64,000 nt of DNA from Asterionellopsis glacialis (lineage: Eukaryota > Bacillariophyta > Plagiogrammaphyceae > Rhaphoneidales > Asterionellopsidaceae): contig WKLE02000570.1 in the NCBI GenBank assembly GCA_014885115.2, positions 27,345 to 91,344 on the forward strand. The letters run 5' to 3'. The translations under genes were made by a program, and so were the position numbers. The notes beneath the pieces are model-generated. The model was not told the DNA's origin and searched no databases. It saw nothing but the letters and a program-made list of their open reading frames with translations. This document shows positions 1 to 11,177 of the stretch, one piece after another (positions within the stretch are counted from its first letter, which is position 1; the number at the start of each line of letters is the position of its first letter).

Positions 1-860
1 ATTGGAAGCAATACCGACGATGCACCAAATATGCTTCCCGACGATTCATGTTGAAAACTCTTATAATCTAGACGCAAAGCATCGATGACACTCAGTTCAC
101 TCCAAAATTCAGGGTCAAACTTTGAGTCTCTCAAGTACTCATAAAACTTAGTAAGATCCGGTGCATCAGAATCGCCCCGGAGAAATTCTGCTTGATTTGG
201 GAGATCCGACCAATTTGTGTTTTGTAAAAGTGTGTCAATAGCTGCCTGGTCCCGATCAGTGCCCTTGTGTGCTTCTGGGGACATGTTGACAGTATCTAAC
301 AAAATTGGACCCAGCAAGGCCAATGACAGGTCAGGTCTGTATGGGCTTTCAGTTGCTGAAAGGGTTTTCATTCGTTCTGCAATCAACGTACATGTAGATC
401 CCACCAACGCACGTTCACCCTCGAATGCAATTTGCCGTAAATCACCTTTAACTTCTTCGTGACTTCCCATATCAAGATGATGATCAAGTATCTCTACAGG
501 GTCCCATAAATTGTACTCCTTTGATAGAGCATTGTGATCAACCATGGTAACTTTTCGCTTAGTATTAACAAGGTCATGATCATCATCCACAAAAATCAAC
601 TTATCTGTATCTACACCAACAATTTCCAACAGCAGAACAGTTTCTCTGCGAAGGCAAAGGTCGGCTCTTTTAATTGAAACCAATGGTGTCAAAGGTTTTG
701 ACTGCAACGAGTCGACGTAGGATAAAGACAAAGCAGAAATAATGCTATCAGCATCTCCAGCTTCATTCCCCAAGACTACATGGTTTGCGGAGGACGGATC
801 TTGTTGTTTTAGAAAGTCACCGAAACTCTGAGCTTTGCCTTCGACTGGCATAGATGACAT
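1..860 (-). CDS. DHH-family exopolyphosphatase, PPX1/Prune type (5' part, truncated by window edge)
   Basis: The minus-strand frame opens with ATG at 860-858 and stays open to base 1, so about 286 N-terminal residues are present and the C-terminal DHHA2 part lies outside. Visible family motifs, in order, are VVLGNEAGDADSIISAL (the GNExxDxDS metal-binding motif of yeast PPX1 and animal Prune), a VDDDHDL segment, MVDHN (the DHN variant of the DHH motif), EILDHHLD and ILLDTVN. Members of this family hydrolyse polyphosphate or short-chain phosphoanhydrides with Mn/Mg in the cytosol. No intron is needed in the visible part. No targeting peptide is apparent. It is transcribed divergently from the integrin-like gene at 1481. 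PPX1 versus Prune cannot be decided without the C-terminus. Confidence 0.85.
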   Translation of the reverse strand, partial: MSSMPVEGKAQSFGDFLKQQDPSSANHVVLGNEAGDADSIISALSLSYVDSLQSKPLTPLVSIKRADLCLRRETVLLLEIVGVDTDKLIFVDDDHDLVNTKRKVTMVDHNALSKEYNLWDPVEILDHHLDMGSHEEVKGDLRQIAFEGERALVGSTCTLIAERMKTLSATESPYRPDLSLALLGPILLDTVNMSPEAHKGTDRDQAAIDTLLQNTNWSDLPNQAEFLRGDSDAPDLTKFYEYLRDSKFDPEFWSELSVIDALRLDYKSFQHESSGSIFGASSVLLP

Positions 861-1480
861 TTTTTTGGAAATGCAGGTACCCCGAGACACTGTTCCAGTG
901 TTTCGACCTAAAAGGGCCCAGGAACGAGATAAACGAGCAAGGAAGAAAATTGTTGAAAAAAGAACCCACAACGTAACCTGTTGATGATGGTATTCTTTCT
1001 TTTGTATGCGAAGCATAAAAACTTTCTTTCTCGATGTCCCTGTAGTCCTTGAATTATTTTGTTGGATACAGTACAAAGGTCAGTAGGACGACCTTCGAGA
1101 TATCCTCTTTTGCTCCTGTTCCTGATGGTTTTTGTGGTTGTGTCCGCCTTGTTCTCACTCAGTATTCAGTACTGTATGTCGAATGTTGGATTTTTCAGAT
1201 TGAGGTCCCCGTGGAGAAAGGCAAGCGCTATTCATACTAGGGTGAGTGTTAAAAAATGTATGTGGGAGAAAAAATATAAGAGATGAATATTTAAAAAGGA
1301 GCTCGAGAGCTCTCAAGAGAGATTACCTCTTGGGCAACAAGGCAATCTGAAATCATAAAATCGAGACAAGACTCGATTTTCTCTAGAGTAGAGTGTGAAC
1401 TGTTGGACCAAGAAGTCTCTTTTTATCAAAGAACTATGATATTATTCCATATCCCAACTTTAGCACTTCAATTGTTTGGA
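861..1480. other. Divergent intergenic region
   Basis: Shared upstream region of the exopolyphosphatase (leftward) and the integrin-like gene (rightward). Two overlapping short plus-strand frames at 1049-1286 have no recognisable domain and look like chance. A purine/pyrimidine palindromic stretch with GAGCTC and CTCGAGAG words lies near 1298-1320. No other element is recognised. Confidence 0.5.
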
Positions 1481-4400
1481 ATGATACGACAGGAAAAATT
1501 GGTTGCAAAAGCCAGTTCGTTCCCATTCAACTTTGTATGTTCAATGTTTTTCGTTTGTCACGAAGGTTTGTAACCGAAAGCATTTCTAACTTTCTTCAAA
1601 TTTTCTCACGAATGTTCGTGGTTCTATTGTCTTAAGCAGTCAGATGTAAAAGATAGACGTCTTGACACTATTGAACTAAATCAAGTTGGAAATGATCTTT
1701 ATGGTGCACCAGGTTTGGACTATCAATCGAGTCATACAGAATTTGGTACAACTGTAATTTTGTCTCAAACAGATGGATCGCGTATCGCGGTTGGAGCCCC
1801 TCTCCATGGTTGGACCACTCAGTTTCAAAATTCTTCAAATTTCGCGTCAAAGGAATCTGGTGGGGTGTTTCTTTACAATTATGTCAGTACACTATCAAGT
1901 TCCCAATGGGAACTACTGTGGTTTTTGACGGGCGATCCAGGTGAAAAAATTGGAAGTCGATTCTCATTGGCGGCGGACGGAACACGTGTTGCTGTTCGTC
2001 GATACAATACCAATCCATCATCTGTGCAAGTTTATGACATTCATTCTGATGGAAAATTTAATCTTGTTGGGTCACAGATTAACAGTTTCGCCAATGGTGA
2101 TACTGTAACTCTTTCTCCAGACGGGAAACGACTTGCTGTTAGTTCTGAGAGTTTCAACAAATCTGCTGGATGTGTCGAAATATATGAACTTGATACGGTT
2201 GAAGCATGGAGAAAGGTTGGTACAATCGACTGTAATACCAATATGGATACAATCGGTACTAGTATTCAACAACAACGGTGTGGATGGATTACATCTTTCT
2301 CTCTTTCAGGTGATCGTTTGGCCATTTCATCTCCCAACTATAGTAGTGATGGAGTTCCGAAGCGTGGACGAGTTCAAGTCTATAACTATATCGGTTTGAA
2401 ACAGACTTGGAAACAACTTGGAAGAAGCGTTATCGGCATACATGCTGATGATCGACTAGGATTTTCCATGAGTTTGAGCAGCGATGGTACAAGTCTGGTT
2501 GTTGGAATACCTGGAGGTGACGGTGACTCCTTCAAGCGCGGGGTTGTACAGGTTTTTCATTTCATCAATGAAGACTGGGTTCAAAAGGGCAGCATAATGC
2601 AAGGCCAAATCGACAATGATAGATTTGGTCGGTCTGTATCAATATCCCATGATGGTAATAGGATTGCCGCATCATCCTATATGCATGACCAACAGCGTGG
2701 TCAACTACGAGTCTTTCAGTATTCTGGTGAGAATGAGAATTGGGTTCAAGTTGGTACAGATATTGATGGAGATTCTCCTCGTGATCGATTTGGATTTGGC
2801 ATTTTTAGTGTGACGATGACAGGTACGGGAGATAGGGTTGCTTCAGGGTCGATTTTTCATCGTAATAGCTATGGACTGTCTACCGGTCGCGTCCGTGTAT
2901 TTGGAGACTCCGAACTGAGTCATGGATTGTGTGGATTCCCAATCGACATGCTCGCAGGAAAGGACCCCTTTGAAAATTTAGAAATGACCTGCAATGATGC
3001 CGCAAGGACGAGTGGTGAATGCCGTGATACTTTCTTCTTTTCGGCATACCAATGCGAATGGATCAACGGTCGGTGTACATCAAATGCTGATGGAACCAAT
3101 GAGGACTCCGAGTGTCCAATCATAGTAAATAAAACAAGGTGCGAATCTACAACCTGGTCAGGTCCTCGAAGGTGTATTTGGTATTCATTCAATGATCGAG
3201 CCCCCCCTCCAGCGCCAGAATGGGACACAAATAGTGCATATTGCGGATATCCCGTTGATTTTATTGATGGTACAGATGATCCCTTTGCTAAGCCTCGTCA
3301 ACCCTGTCATACAACTGCACAAACACACGAAGTTTGCACAAACTCGAGTTTTTTGGCGGTTTACGAATGTTTCTGGGAAGATGGTAGGTGTACATCTCAA
3401 GCCGTACATGTTGCTGAAGATGCCACATGCTCACAAAAAGATTCCCAAAATCTATGTGACGAATCTAAATGGGTTGGATCTCGTGCTTGTTTTTGGTACG
3501 ATGAAGAATCATCAGCATTACCCCAGGGCCCTTCGTCTAGATTATCTCTTCCTCCATCATCAAGAATAAGTTTTTCGGCAAAACCGACCTTCACATCGAC
3601 GGCAAGTGAAAGTCCTCACATAATCAAGGGTCCCATCGAAAACTTCCAACCTCCGGTATCGCAGCCTATCATGATTGAATTGCCACCCCATCAAATGCCA
3701 ATTTTGTCACCGAACGAAAATAGTATATCTCCCAGTATCCAACCACCATCTGATGCTAAAACAAAGACGCAATCACCTCTTTCTTATCTGAGCCCCTCTT
3801 CCCATCCTGCATCAGATAAAGGTAATAATTTTATGTCTCCAATCATTGCACCAACTTTCTCGAATGCGCCGATGGGAACCAAAAAATCCCTACAGCCAAC
3901 CACAAATCCGACTTTCTGGTTTGAACAAAAGCCAACGCCAATGATTCAGATTTCATTTGCTCCAACAATCGACGGAGATAATGTGGTGACAGCATGTCAA
4001 TGTGATACAAGCTTGAGAAAGTGTATAGATGAGCCTGTGAGAGAAGACCAATCTCTCTATATATGTCTTTCCATCTCGACTCAAGATGAAAACAATTCAG
4101 TAGCCGAATTTGTTGCTATCCGTGATATAACCATCGTCCAAGCAGGGGAACTTTCAGACACCGTCATTCGGCACTTTACATCAAATCTATTAACATTTGT
4201 GAGTGTAGAAGAAAAGCATGCATCTATACGAACTGAATTAAAACCTAGATTTTACAGTGCCGATACAGTCGATCATGTTTCTGTGGAAGGGGTCGTTATT
4301 ATTGCGCAGGCTGGTAAACGCCTAGATCTTCAAAAGCGCAAAGGTGGTGATAATGAACACCGTTTTGAAACAGCAACAATCGAAGGTAATTTTCAATTTC

Positions 4401-4768
4401 AAGTTGGTTTAGTTCCGTCTTTGCAAAACACACAGTCCGTCACCATAACGGTAGAACAACCTGATGATGATGAGACTGATCCAGAATCAACAGCATGGAG
4501 TTGGAAGGGCTTAGCTACAATCTTTACAGCGGTAGGGTTATCGATTTTCCTTCTAATTCGGCATTTTATCAAAATAAGATCAAGACGAGTACCACCTGGA
4601 ATATCAAGGACGAATGGAGGCGACGTACAAGGACAGGGTACTCCGATTCAAGCTCCAGCCGTCATGAGTATGGGTTTCTCACCACCAGCACAGACATTTA
4701 TGTCACCCGTAATGATGGTTCCAACTTCTAATACTGTTACTGCAAGTCCTAACCCCAGACATCACTAG
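1481..4768 (+). CDS. Integrin-alpha/FG-GAP-like type I surface protein with duplicated Cys-rich modules
   Basis: The long frame has no in-frame ATG at its 5' end. It can be joined to an ATG exon by an intron: exon 1 1481-1565, donor GTTTGT at 1566, acceptor TCAG ending 1643, exon 2 1644-4768 (1069 aa). The first exon is tentative. The first ~430 residues contain repeated blocks with DG(S/T/N)R(I/V)AVG(A/S)P-like turns, typical of FG-GAP beta-propeller repeats. Two ~100-residue Cys-rich modules follow (nt ~2926-3200 and ~3236-3510), each starting CG[FY]P[IV]D and ending C-x-WY. Then come a Ser/Pro-rich linker, a second extracellular domain with a CQC motif, one membrane helix near nt 4501-4565 and a short basic tail. 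The likely role is cell-surface adhesion or sensing; the ligand is unknown. The 3' end faces the MATE gene. Confidence 0.7.
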
Positions 4769-5442
4769 CAATAGCAACGACAGTGAACTCCAACACGCCC
4801 TCACTTATTTTCCAATAGTGGCTAAAATGAAACAGGAAAAATTTACCAAATAAAAATGAACGCTGTACTGTAAAATATGCCGAATGTATTGAGATGCCGT
4901 TCCTTATCCTAATTTCACCAGTAATATAGGTTAACAGTTCATAATATTTTGGAATACGTGGTGTATACCGCACTGTATTAAGACTCAACTCATTGTTTCT
5001 TTTGCAATTCTTCTTCCTTTCTCTCGAATGAATTTCGACAGTGGCTCTCCTTTGTCTGCTTCAAGGTTGTGTGTCAATTGTCAAAATCAATATATGTGAA
5101 GGTTTTTGTTCACACGGAAATTTCCTGGTCATTTGTGCCCGGGGATTTCGGTAAATTAAGGTAGTCGTATGACCAGTTTCCAAAACTCCACGAATAATTC
5201 TATCATTTCTGAATGAGTGTTTCGGTGAAAGCCAAGATCTTTGACACTGTTAACCGCGCAATGACAGTGAGAACTCGTCACAAGGTAGAAGAAGTCTACG
5301 TGTGGTAGCTCAAAATGGAAAAGTGGAGACAAATCATGCAACCTCCTATTTTATCTTACAAATTAGTAGGCATTCTTTGTAGACCGGTAGACTATAATAA
5401 AATTAAAAATCAAGCATCGCCGAGCCCACTGTCTGTTGGTAC
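4769..5442. other. Convergent 3' intergenic region
   Basis: Lies between the stop codons of the integrin-like and MATE genes. Small frames on both strands have no recognisable content. No RNA gene or repeat was recognised. Confidence 0.5.
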
Positions 5443-7212
5443 TTAAGCAGTCTTCTCATAACCTGTCTCTATCAACTTGCCTTTGATTCTTCGTGACAAA
5501 GGCCCAATTCTCAAATATTCGTACACAACTGCAACAGCTTGGAAGGCAGAAAATGCAGCCAAGGATAATAGGATACCATCCAGTCTCTTGCCTAGAGGTG
5601 ACCCCAAACATGCTACCATAATACCAACACCCATGGAAGTAATAGTTGCCAATGCCTTGTATCGGGCCAATCCCAACATGATTCCTTCACCTGCAAAGAT
5701 GGGTCCATTCAGGACGTGTAATAGAGCAGCGATGTGTGCAGGAGCTTTCACAGCTTCTTGTACTTCGGGAAGTGTGGAAAACACCGGAACTAGGAATGGA
5801 GTTGCAAAAAGTTGTGTCAAGGATAGTAATATACCCACAATCGATGCCCAAATAAAGGTACGGTCTGCAACGGATCGGGCCTCATCCTTTCCACTTTTGG
5901 CAAGTGCTGCAGGTACAAGTGCGGCCGCAGTGCCCTGCATGGCAACATGTACGACAATGCCTACAACATGAATTTGCATCACAATCCCATATGCTGCAGC
6001 AGATACACCCGTAGGGTCCATGGCTTGTGCTCTTCTTGTGGCAGTGACGAATCCTGCATTCAATGCAGCTTGACGGAATAACATGGCTAATCCACCTTGA
6101 ATTAATGGTAAGAGACTTGACCACGATGGAGGTTTGACAAGCAATGATAATTTGGCAAGTTTACGACGCAATAATAGTTTGAGATATATGAGACCGCCTG
6201 CTGTTTCAGATAGGGCTGTGGCAAGTGCTGCACCTACAAATCCAATACTTCTAGAACCAAACATGGTCAAGGGGTCCAAAACTAAATTCATGGCATTCGT
6301 TGCCAATGATACCTTGAGGGGAGTGACAGTGTTCAGCATACCACGATAGGCAGCAAAGCCTGTTGCAGACATTAATGCTGGAATCATGGATAATGCACGT
6401 AATCTTAAATAGGGTGCAGCATACTCCATCGCTGGTGCACCCGGTGGTAATACCATACTTAATCCAACTTTGGGAAAGGCTACAAGCAAGAGCATTCCTA
6501 ATCCACCTAACACATTACATAAGAACAATGACTCACAAACTCGGTCACGTGCTGCCTCTTGATCACCAGATCCCACAGCTTTTGCCACCAGTGGTGCTGT
6601 AATGTTGGGGAGGAATGATATTAAAAAGAATAATGTAAAGAAAGCTTGATTGGCAGCTGCTTGTCCTGCCAATGCCAAGGCGTCACCCATACGGCCTACC
6701 CAAAATGTATCAACACTATTCACAATTGGTACAACAGCTAAATTGATCATACTAGGTATAGATGTTTCTAATATAGATCGATCTAATGTATCACCACGCA
6801 TTTTTTTATTCAATTTCGGTAATGCACGTAAAAATCGTTCACGGGATGTCATGGGTGGTTTTGTATTTGAAAAATCGCTAATGGCATGTGGCATATCACC
6901 ACATTCGTCCTCATTGCATGTGATACTATCAAAGTCTTCTTTGGGGTCACTTGTTTTTTTAGTTGTTGTTATTGATTCTTCCACATCACCATCAGACGAC
7001 GAGGACGATGCACCAAGAGAGGAAATAGTAATTCTTTGCTGGTGTTGCGTAGTTGATGTTTTTCTTTGCCAAGACGACTCGATATTCTTATGAATTTGTT
7101 GAGCACCCGCCGATGGAAATATAGATGCTCGGTGACTAGATGATGAAAATGCACATACCGAAGATGATGATGACGACAAAAGAATCGTCAATGTGAGAAT
7201 CTCGAATCTCAT
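5443..7212 (-). CDS. Plastid-targeted MATE-family exporter
   Basis: Intronless frame of 589 aa from ATG at 7212. Residues 1-21 form a signal peptide ending SSSVCA, followed immediately by Phe22 and a Ser/Arg-rich stretch. A Phe at +1 of the signal cleavage site is the recognised diatom signature for import into the secondary plastid. A low-complexity acidic region follows, and the MATE core starts near residue 145 with SIPSMINLAVVPIVNSVDTF. Multiple hydrophobic helices continue to about residue 575, in the two-bundle arrangement expected of MATE carriers. MATE proteins exchange H+ or Na+ for organic cations, metabolites or signalling molecules; plant plastid members (EDS5 type) export phenolic compounds. 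The substrate here cannot be inferred. Location in the plastid envelope is an inference from the presequence. Confidence 0.88.
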   Translation of the reverse strand: MRFEILTLTILLSSSSSSVCAFSSSSHRASIFPSAGAQQIHKNIESSWQRKTSTTQHQQRITISSLGASSSSSDGDVEESITTTKKTSDPKEDFDSITCNEDECGDMPHAISDFSNTKPPMTSRERFLRALPKLNKKMRGDTLDRSILETSIPSMINLAVVPIVNSVDTFWVGRMGDALALAGQAAANQAFFTLFFLISFLPNITAPLVAKAVGSGDQEAARDRVCESLFLCNVLGGLGMLLLVAFPKVGLSMVLPPGAPAMEYAAPYLRLRALSMIPALMSATGFAAYRGMLNTVTPLKVSLATNAMNLVLDPLTMFGSRSIGFVGAALATALSETAGGLIYLKLLLRRKLAKLSLLVKPPSWSSLLPLIQGGLAMLFRQAALNAGFVTATRRAQAMDPTGVSAAAYGIVMQIHVVGIVVHVAMQGTAAALVPAALAKSGKDEARSVADRTFIWASIVGILLSLTQLFATPFLVPVFSTLPEVQEAVKAPAHIAALLHVLNGPIFAGEGIMLGLARYKALATITSMGVGIMVACLGSPLGKRLDGILLSLAAFSAFQAVAVVYEYLRIGPLSRRIKGKLIETGYEKTA

Positions 7213-8002
7213 GACAGATCTATAATACTATGTGTTTGACTTTTTATTATCTCTTGAGAAAGTATATCAAGATTTGCCTATGATATAATGATGCTGGTTC
7301 TAAATTTTGAATACAGCGAATTCACAATGAGTGGGTGTTGGAATGCGTGCACAGGGATCGTTATGTGATCTGTGACATGCAAGAAAATGCAAAAGCACAC
7401 ACGTTTTCAAAGAACGCTGTTTATCGAGAAGATGAATTCACAAAAAAACAGATGGTTTCTTCTAATATAAGCCAGATGAACCATCATGAAAAAGCCCTAA
7501 TGCAATGATAAATGGAGGGAGGAATGACGTGTTTTGTGTTTTCGCCACCGACCTACCATACTGTCTGTGAAGTCTAATTGGCTGTTCATTGTATGTGCCT
7601 CTGTCCGGACGTCTTCTGTGCTGGAGGCTGGCTCATTGAGTGTCTGTCTTCTCTAGCAAGATCATCAGACAGAGTGACACACATCTCATTTTTTCTCTTG
7701 GTTCTTTGATTTTAGCATGTCGCGCCTGCCTGTGAGTTGCCGTTGTGTCATCGTTTGTGGGATTTGACTGACATCGTGTCGTGCGTTTTCTTGCATTTTT
7801 CAACTCTCTCAACATCACAACACTCCACGACGCAACAGCAGAGAGGGTGCTTTGACCGAGAAGAGTTGTTCAATCAGACAACACCAGTACACAAAATCCT
7901 CAGTGAATTCATCAGTTGACTCTTGCAGAACGCAGAACGATTTTTGGTCCTGTGCTGAATTGGCCTACAGACGCACGAAGTATCGCCATTTTTCTTTTCA
8001 TC
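7213..8002. other. Divergent intergenic region (MATE / purple acid phosphatase)
   Basis: Upstream of both the leftward MATE gene and the rightward acid phosphatase. Contains a TGACGT half-site at 7525-7530. The plus-strand frame that enters the phosphatase from 7916 begins at a TTG codon and is probably 5' UTR. No other element is recognised. Confidence 0.45.
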
Positions 8003-10011
8003 ATGATTCGTCGGAACTGCTGCACAAAGTTCTCATTGATGGGCCACGCTCATTGGAATGTTTTGATGTGGTGCTGTATTGCTTTATCAGTACTTTCAAC
8101 TCGGGTCGTATCCTCGGAGGAAATCTATTCTTCACCCACTATGCCAACACCAGACTTTATTGATATTCCTGCTACTTTTGATTCTTCAGCATTTGATACC
8201 AATCTTTATTATCGACACGGTAGCGCTGCTGATCCTTCATCAGCATCTGATCCTTGTATGCCACAGCATATTCATTTAAGTCAATCCTCGGATCTCACGC
8301 AATCACAAAACAACAACGGACAGTATGAAATTGATATGACAGTATCCTTTACTTTGGATTACAAAATGTGTAGTAATGCTATACCTACCGTCTACTATGG
8401 ACAAGGCATGAAAAATGAAGGGTTTGCTGTCCAGGGAGACAAAAAAGAACAATTCAATTATAGCAGTCCAAAAGTCGGTGGTTTCTTTGAATCGAATTGG
8501 ATTTATCATATTGTTCTCCCTAATTTACAGGGTGGTAGGAAACGAACATGGTATAACATTCAAGTTGTTTCTGTTGCCGATGATGACAACTCTATTACTA
8601 CTACTAATCAGAAGAGCAGTAACGATCTTGGATCGCGGGGGGCGTGGATTACGGTAACAAATACAATAGTCGGAAGCGTTGTTGATGCTCTAAAAGGAAT
8701 GTTTTATGTAGTTGTTAATGGGTCAGCATTGCTGCAAAATTGTCTCTTTTCCAACTGCATTACCACCACTTCAATGGTACGACGACGACGCGATCTCGAG
8801 GGGAATTCACATAATACTGTGTCGACCACAGCGACAACTACGACGACTGCAACCATGACATTTTTGACTCCACCTTTACCAGGTGAACCGACTGCATTAG
8901 CCTTGATTGGTGATTTAGGACAAACTGAGAATTCAACAAAAACCATGTATCATATTTTTCGTGATGCGTTAAATCCATCAATCAAAGAAAATCCCATTTC
9001 TTTGATGTTATGTGCTGGAGATATGGCATATGCAGGTACGTCCCGTTATGAGCGAGAGTCTTGTGTGTTTCATCTAAACTCTCTCCCCCCTTTGTTTTTG
9101 CATTTGGACTTTTGCATTGTTGTATTTTTGCTAACAAATTGATTTTTCTCGTTCTCTATTTAAATAAAGATGGCGATCCCCAACGTTGGCCTAGTTGGTT
9201 TGATTTGATGGAGCCTTTGTTACGAAAACTTCCATTACATGTAGGTGCTGGGAATCATGAAATTGAATGTGACAATGTTACCAACAATATTTTTATACAA
9301 TATGAACATTACTTTCGTATGCCTAACCGTATTGGGCCTGCTGAAACAAAGCCCATCACTGAAGATTACCGTAAAACACTATGGAATGGCAACTGTGCAT
9401 CACCCAGTGCCTTTCAGGGGACCTACAATTATGGAAATGCTTTTTATAGCTTTCAACATGGATTAGTCCATGTCATTGTCTTGAGTTCCTATTCAGACAC
9501 TACCGTGGGTTCCATCCAATATCAATGGTTCGAGTACCAATTAAGTAAAGTGTTTGATCGATCGAAAACTCCATGGTTATTGGTATCCTTCCATACACCG
9601 TTCTATACAACCTTTGTAGGCCATAATGATGAAATTGAAGCTGTGACAATGAAAGAATCCATGGAACCATTGTTGGTGAAGTACGGTGTAAATTTAGCTG
9701 TGTCTGGTCATGACCATGCCTATATGCGTACCGAATCATTGGCATATGGAAAGGTTGACCCTACAGGTCGGTCTCCTATTTATCTAACGGTAGGAGCTGG
9801 TGGAAACAGAGAACAACACAGTCGATCCTACAAGAATGAAACACATCCTGAACCATGGGTAGCCAAACGTGATCGATATGAATATGGGTATGGCCATTTC
9901 TTTGCCGCCAATGCAACTCATGCGCAATTAAAATGGGTCCGTGACGGTACCACCAACCTTGGCATTCAAGATGTTGTGTGGTTGAAAAATCCCCACGCTC
10001 CAGCTAGCTAG
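8003..10011 (+). CDS. Secreted purple acid phosphatase
   Basis: Two exons, 8003-9035 and 9170-10011, separated by a 134-bp intron (donor GTACGT, acceptor AAAG); 624 aa. The split codon gives Asp in CAGDMAYADGDP, exactly where the family needs it. All five metal-ligand blocks of purple acid phosphatases are present: IGDLGQ (Asp304), AGDMAY...D (Asp340, Tyr343), GNHE (Asn373, His374), SFH (His486) and GHDH (His525, His527). A hydrophobic signal sequence (MWCCIALSVLSTRV) lies near the N-terminus, so secretion or wall location is likely. An N-terminal beta-sandwich region precedes the catalytic domain, as in plant PAPs, and includes a low-complexity Thr-rich insert around nt 8815-8870. The probable role is release of phosphate from external organic phosphorus. 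Start 8003 is the first in-frame ATG; internal Mets closer to the signal peptide are possible. Confidence 0.9.
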
Positions 10012-10529
10012 GTCGTAAGAAGTACTCTAACAATAGTAAAGTTTTAACTAATCAAGTCGCATTTCGAAAGGGGGTGCATCAGTCTCAAGCAAGCTGATTT
10101 GGCGTGCGCCTGTGAAAGTAGAAGAAAGGTACAATGCATGGAACACTATATTGGTGGGAACTCATTTGAGTGTTTTCGGAACGCATACACAACGAGAAAC
10201 ATGTAATGTGGCGAATGGAAAACATCTGAACAAGAGCATTATCCATAAACTGTGAAAATCAACCATGTGTTCTAATCTACCTAATGTAGTCCTAGTACTG
10301 CGTATCATAGTAGTGTCATTTCTTAGACTTTCCCCCCACTTCCAATTTCCACTTCCTTATTCTGTTATGCAGTTCTTTTGCTATTTTTAGACTAGTAAAT
10401 ATTATCCATAGACCCAATTATATTATCACAATGACGACGAAGAAAAAAGGAGTGCATCCAAAAAGAAAAAAAATATCATTCCGTCTTGAAATATATTTTT
10501 CTATTTTTCTAGAGAATTCCAGAGTCTGT
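10012..10529. other. Convergent 3' intergenic region
   Basis: Between the stops of the acid phosphatase and Ran genes. A plus-strand frame at 10431 is only the antisense of Ran. A/T-rich runs near 10380-10510 may hold polyadenylation signals; nothing else was seen. Confidence 0.45.
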
Positions 10530-11177
10530 TTAGAGATCATCGTCATCATCTTCTGGAAGAGGCTGAGCAGCAGCTTGAGCCAACTCTGCCTCGTACCTGG
10601 CCTTGGTCTGTTCGTCAATGGTGAACTCTGGAGGCTGAAGAGCAGGAGCCTCAACAAAGTGAAGAGCATTGTCTCCCGACAGCTTGCGTGCCAACCAGAG
10701 GAAAGGCTTCTCAAAGTTGTAGTTGGACTTGGCAGAGATATCGTAGTACTGGAGGTTCTTCTTTCGGTGGAAGGTAATCTGCTTGGCCTTAACCTTACGG
10801 TCCTTGATTTCGACCTTGTTTCCGGTGAGGACAATAGGGATATTCTCGCAGACACGAGTAAGATCACGATGCCAGTTGGGGACATTCTTGTAGGTAATAC
10901 GGGAGGTCACATCGAACATAATGATGGCGCATTGTCCTTGGATGTAATAACCGTCACGAAGACCACCGAATTTTTCTTGTCCAGCAGTATCCCAAACGTT
11001 GAACTTGATTGGACCGCGGTTAGTGTGGAAGGTCAAAGGGTGCACTTCCACGCCTAACGTGGCGACGTATTTCTTTTCGAATTCACCCGTCAAGTGACGC
11101 TTCACGAAGGTTGTTTTACCGACACCGCCATCTCCTACTAGGATTAGCTTGAATTCTGGAACATCTTGCGCTGCCAT
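10530..11177 (-). CDS. RAN: Ran small GTPase
   Basis: Intronless 215-aa protein of normal Ran length from ATG 11177. Motifs: P-loop GDGGVGKT (residues 15-22), switch I around Thr40, [20 protein letters not shown] (switch II), SAK at 148-150 and an acidic DDDDDL tail diagnostic of Ran. It has no C-terminal prenylation Cys. Ran sets the direction of nuclear import and export and acts in spindle and envelope assembly. The guanine-specificity motif reads NKVE (120-123) where animal and plant Ran have NKVD. GC content is clearly above that of neighbours, consistent with codon bias of a highly expressed gene. Confidence 0.97.
   Translation of the reverse strand: MAAQDVPEFKLILVGDGGVGKTTFVKRHLTGEFEKKYVATLGVEVHPLTFHTNRGPIKFNVWDTAGQEKFGGLRDGYYIQGQCAIIMFDVTSRITYKNVPNWHRDLTRVCENIPIVLTGNKVEIKDRKVKAKQITFHRKKNLQYYDISAKSNYNFEKPFLWLARKLSGDNALHFVEAPALQPPEFTIDEQTKARYEAELAQAAAQPLPEDDDDDL

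Noticed and set aside
1715..1717. Start of the integrin-like protein at TTG 1715
   Set aside because: TTG is not a plausible nuclear start; the frame is open upstream and joins an ATG exon through normal-looking splice sites.
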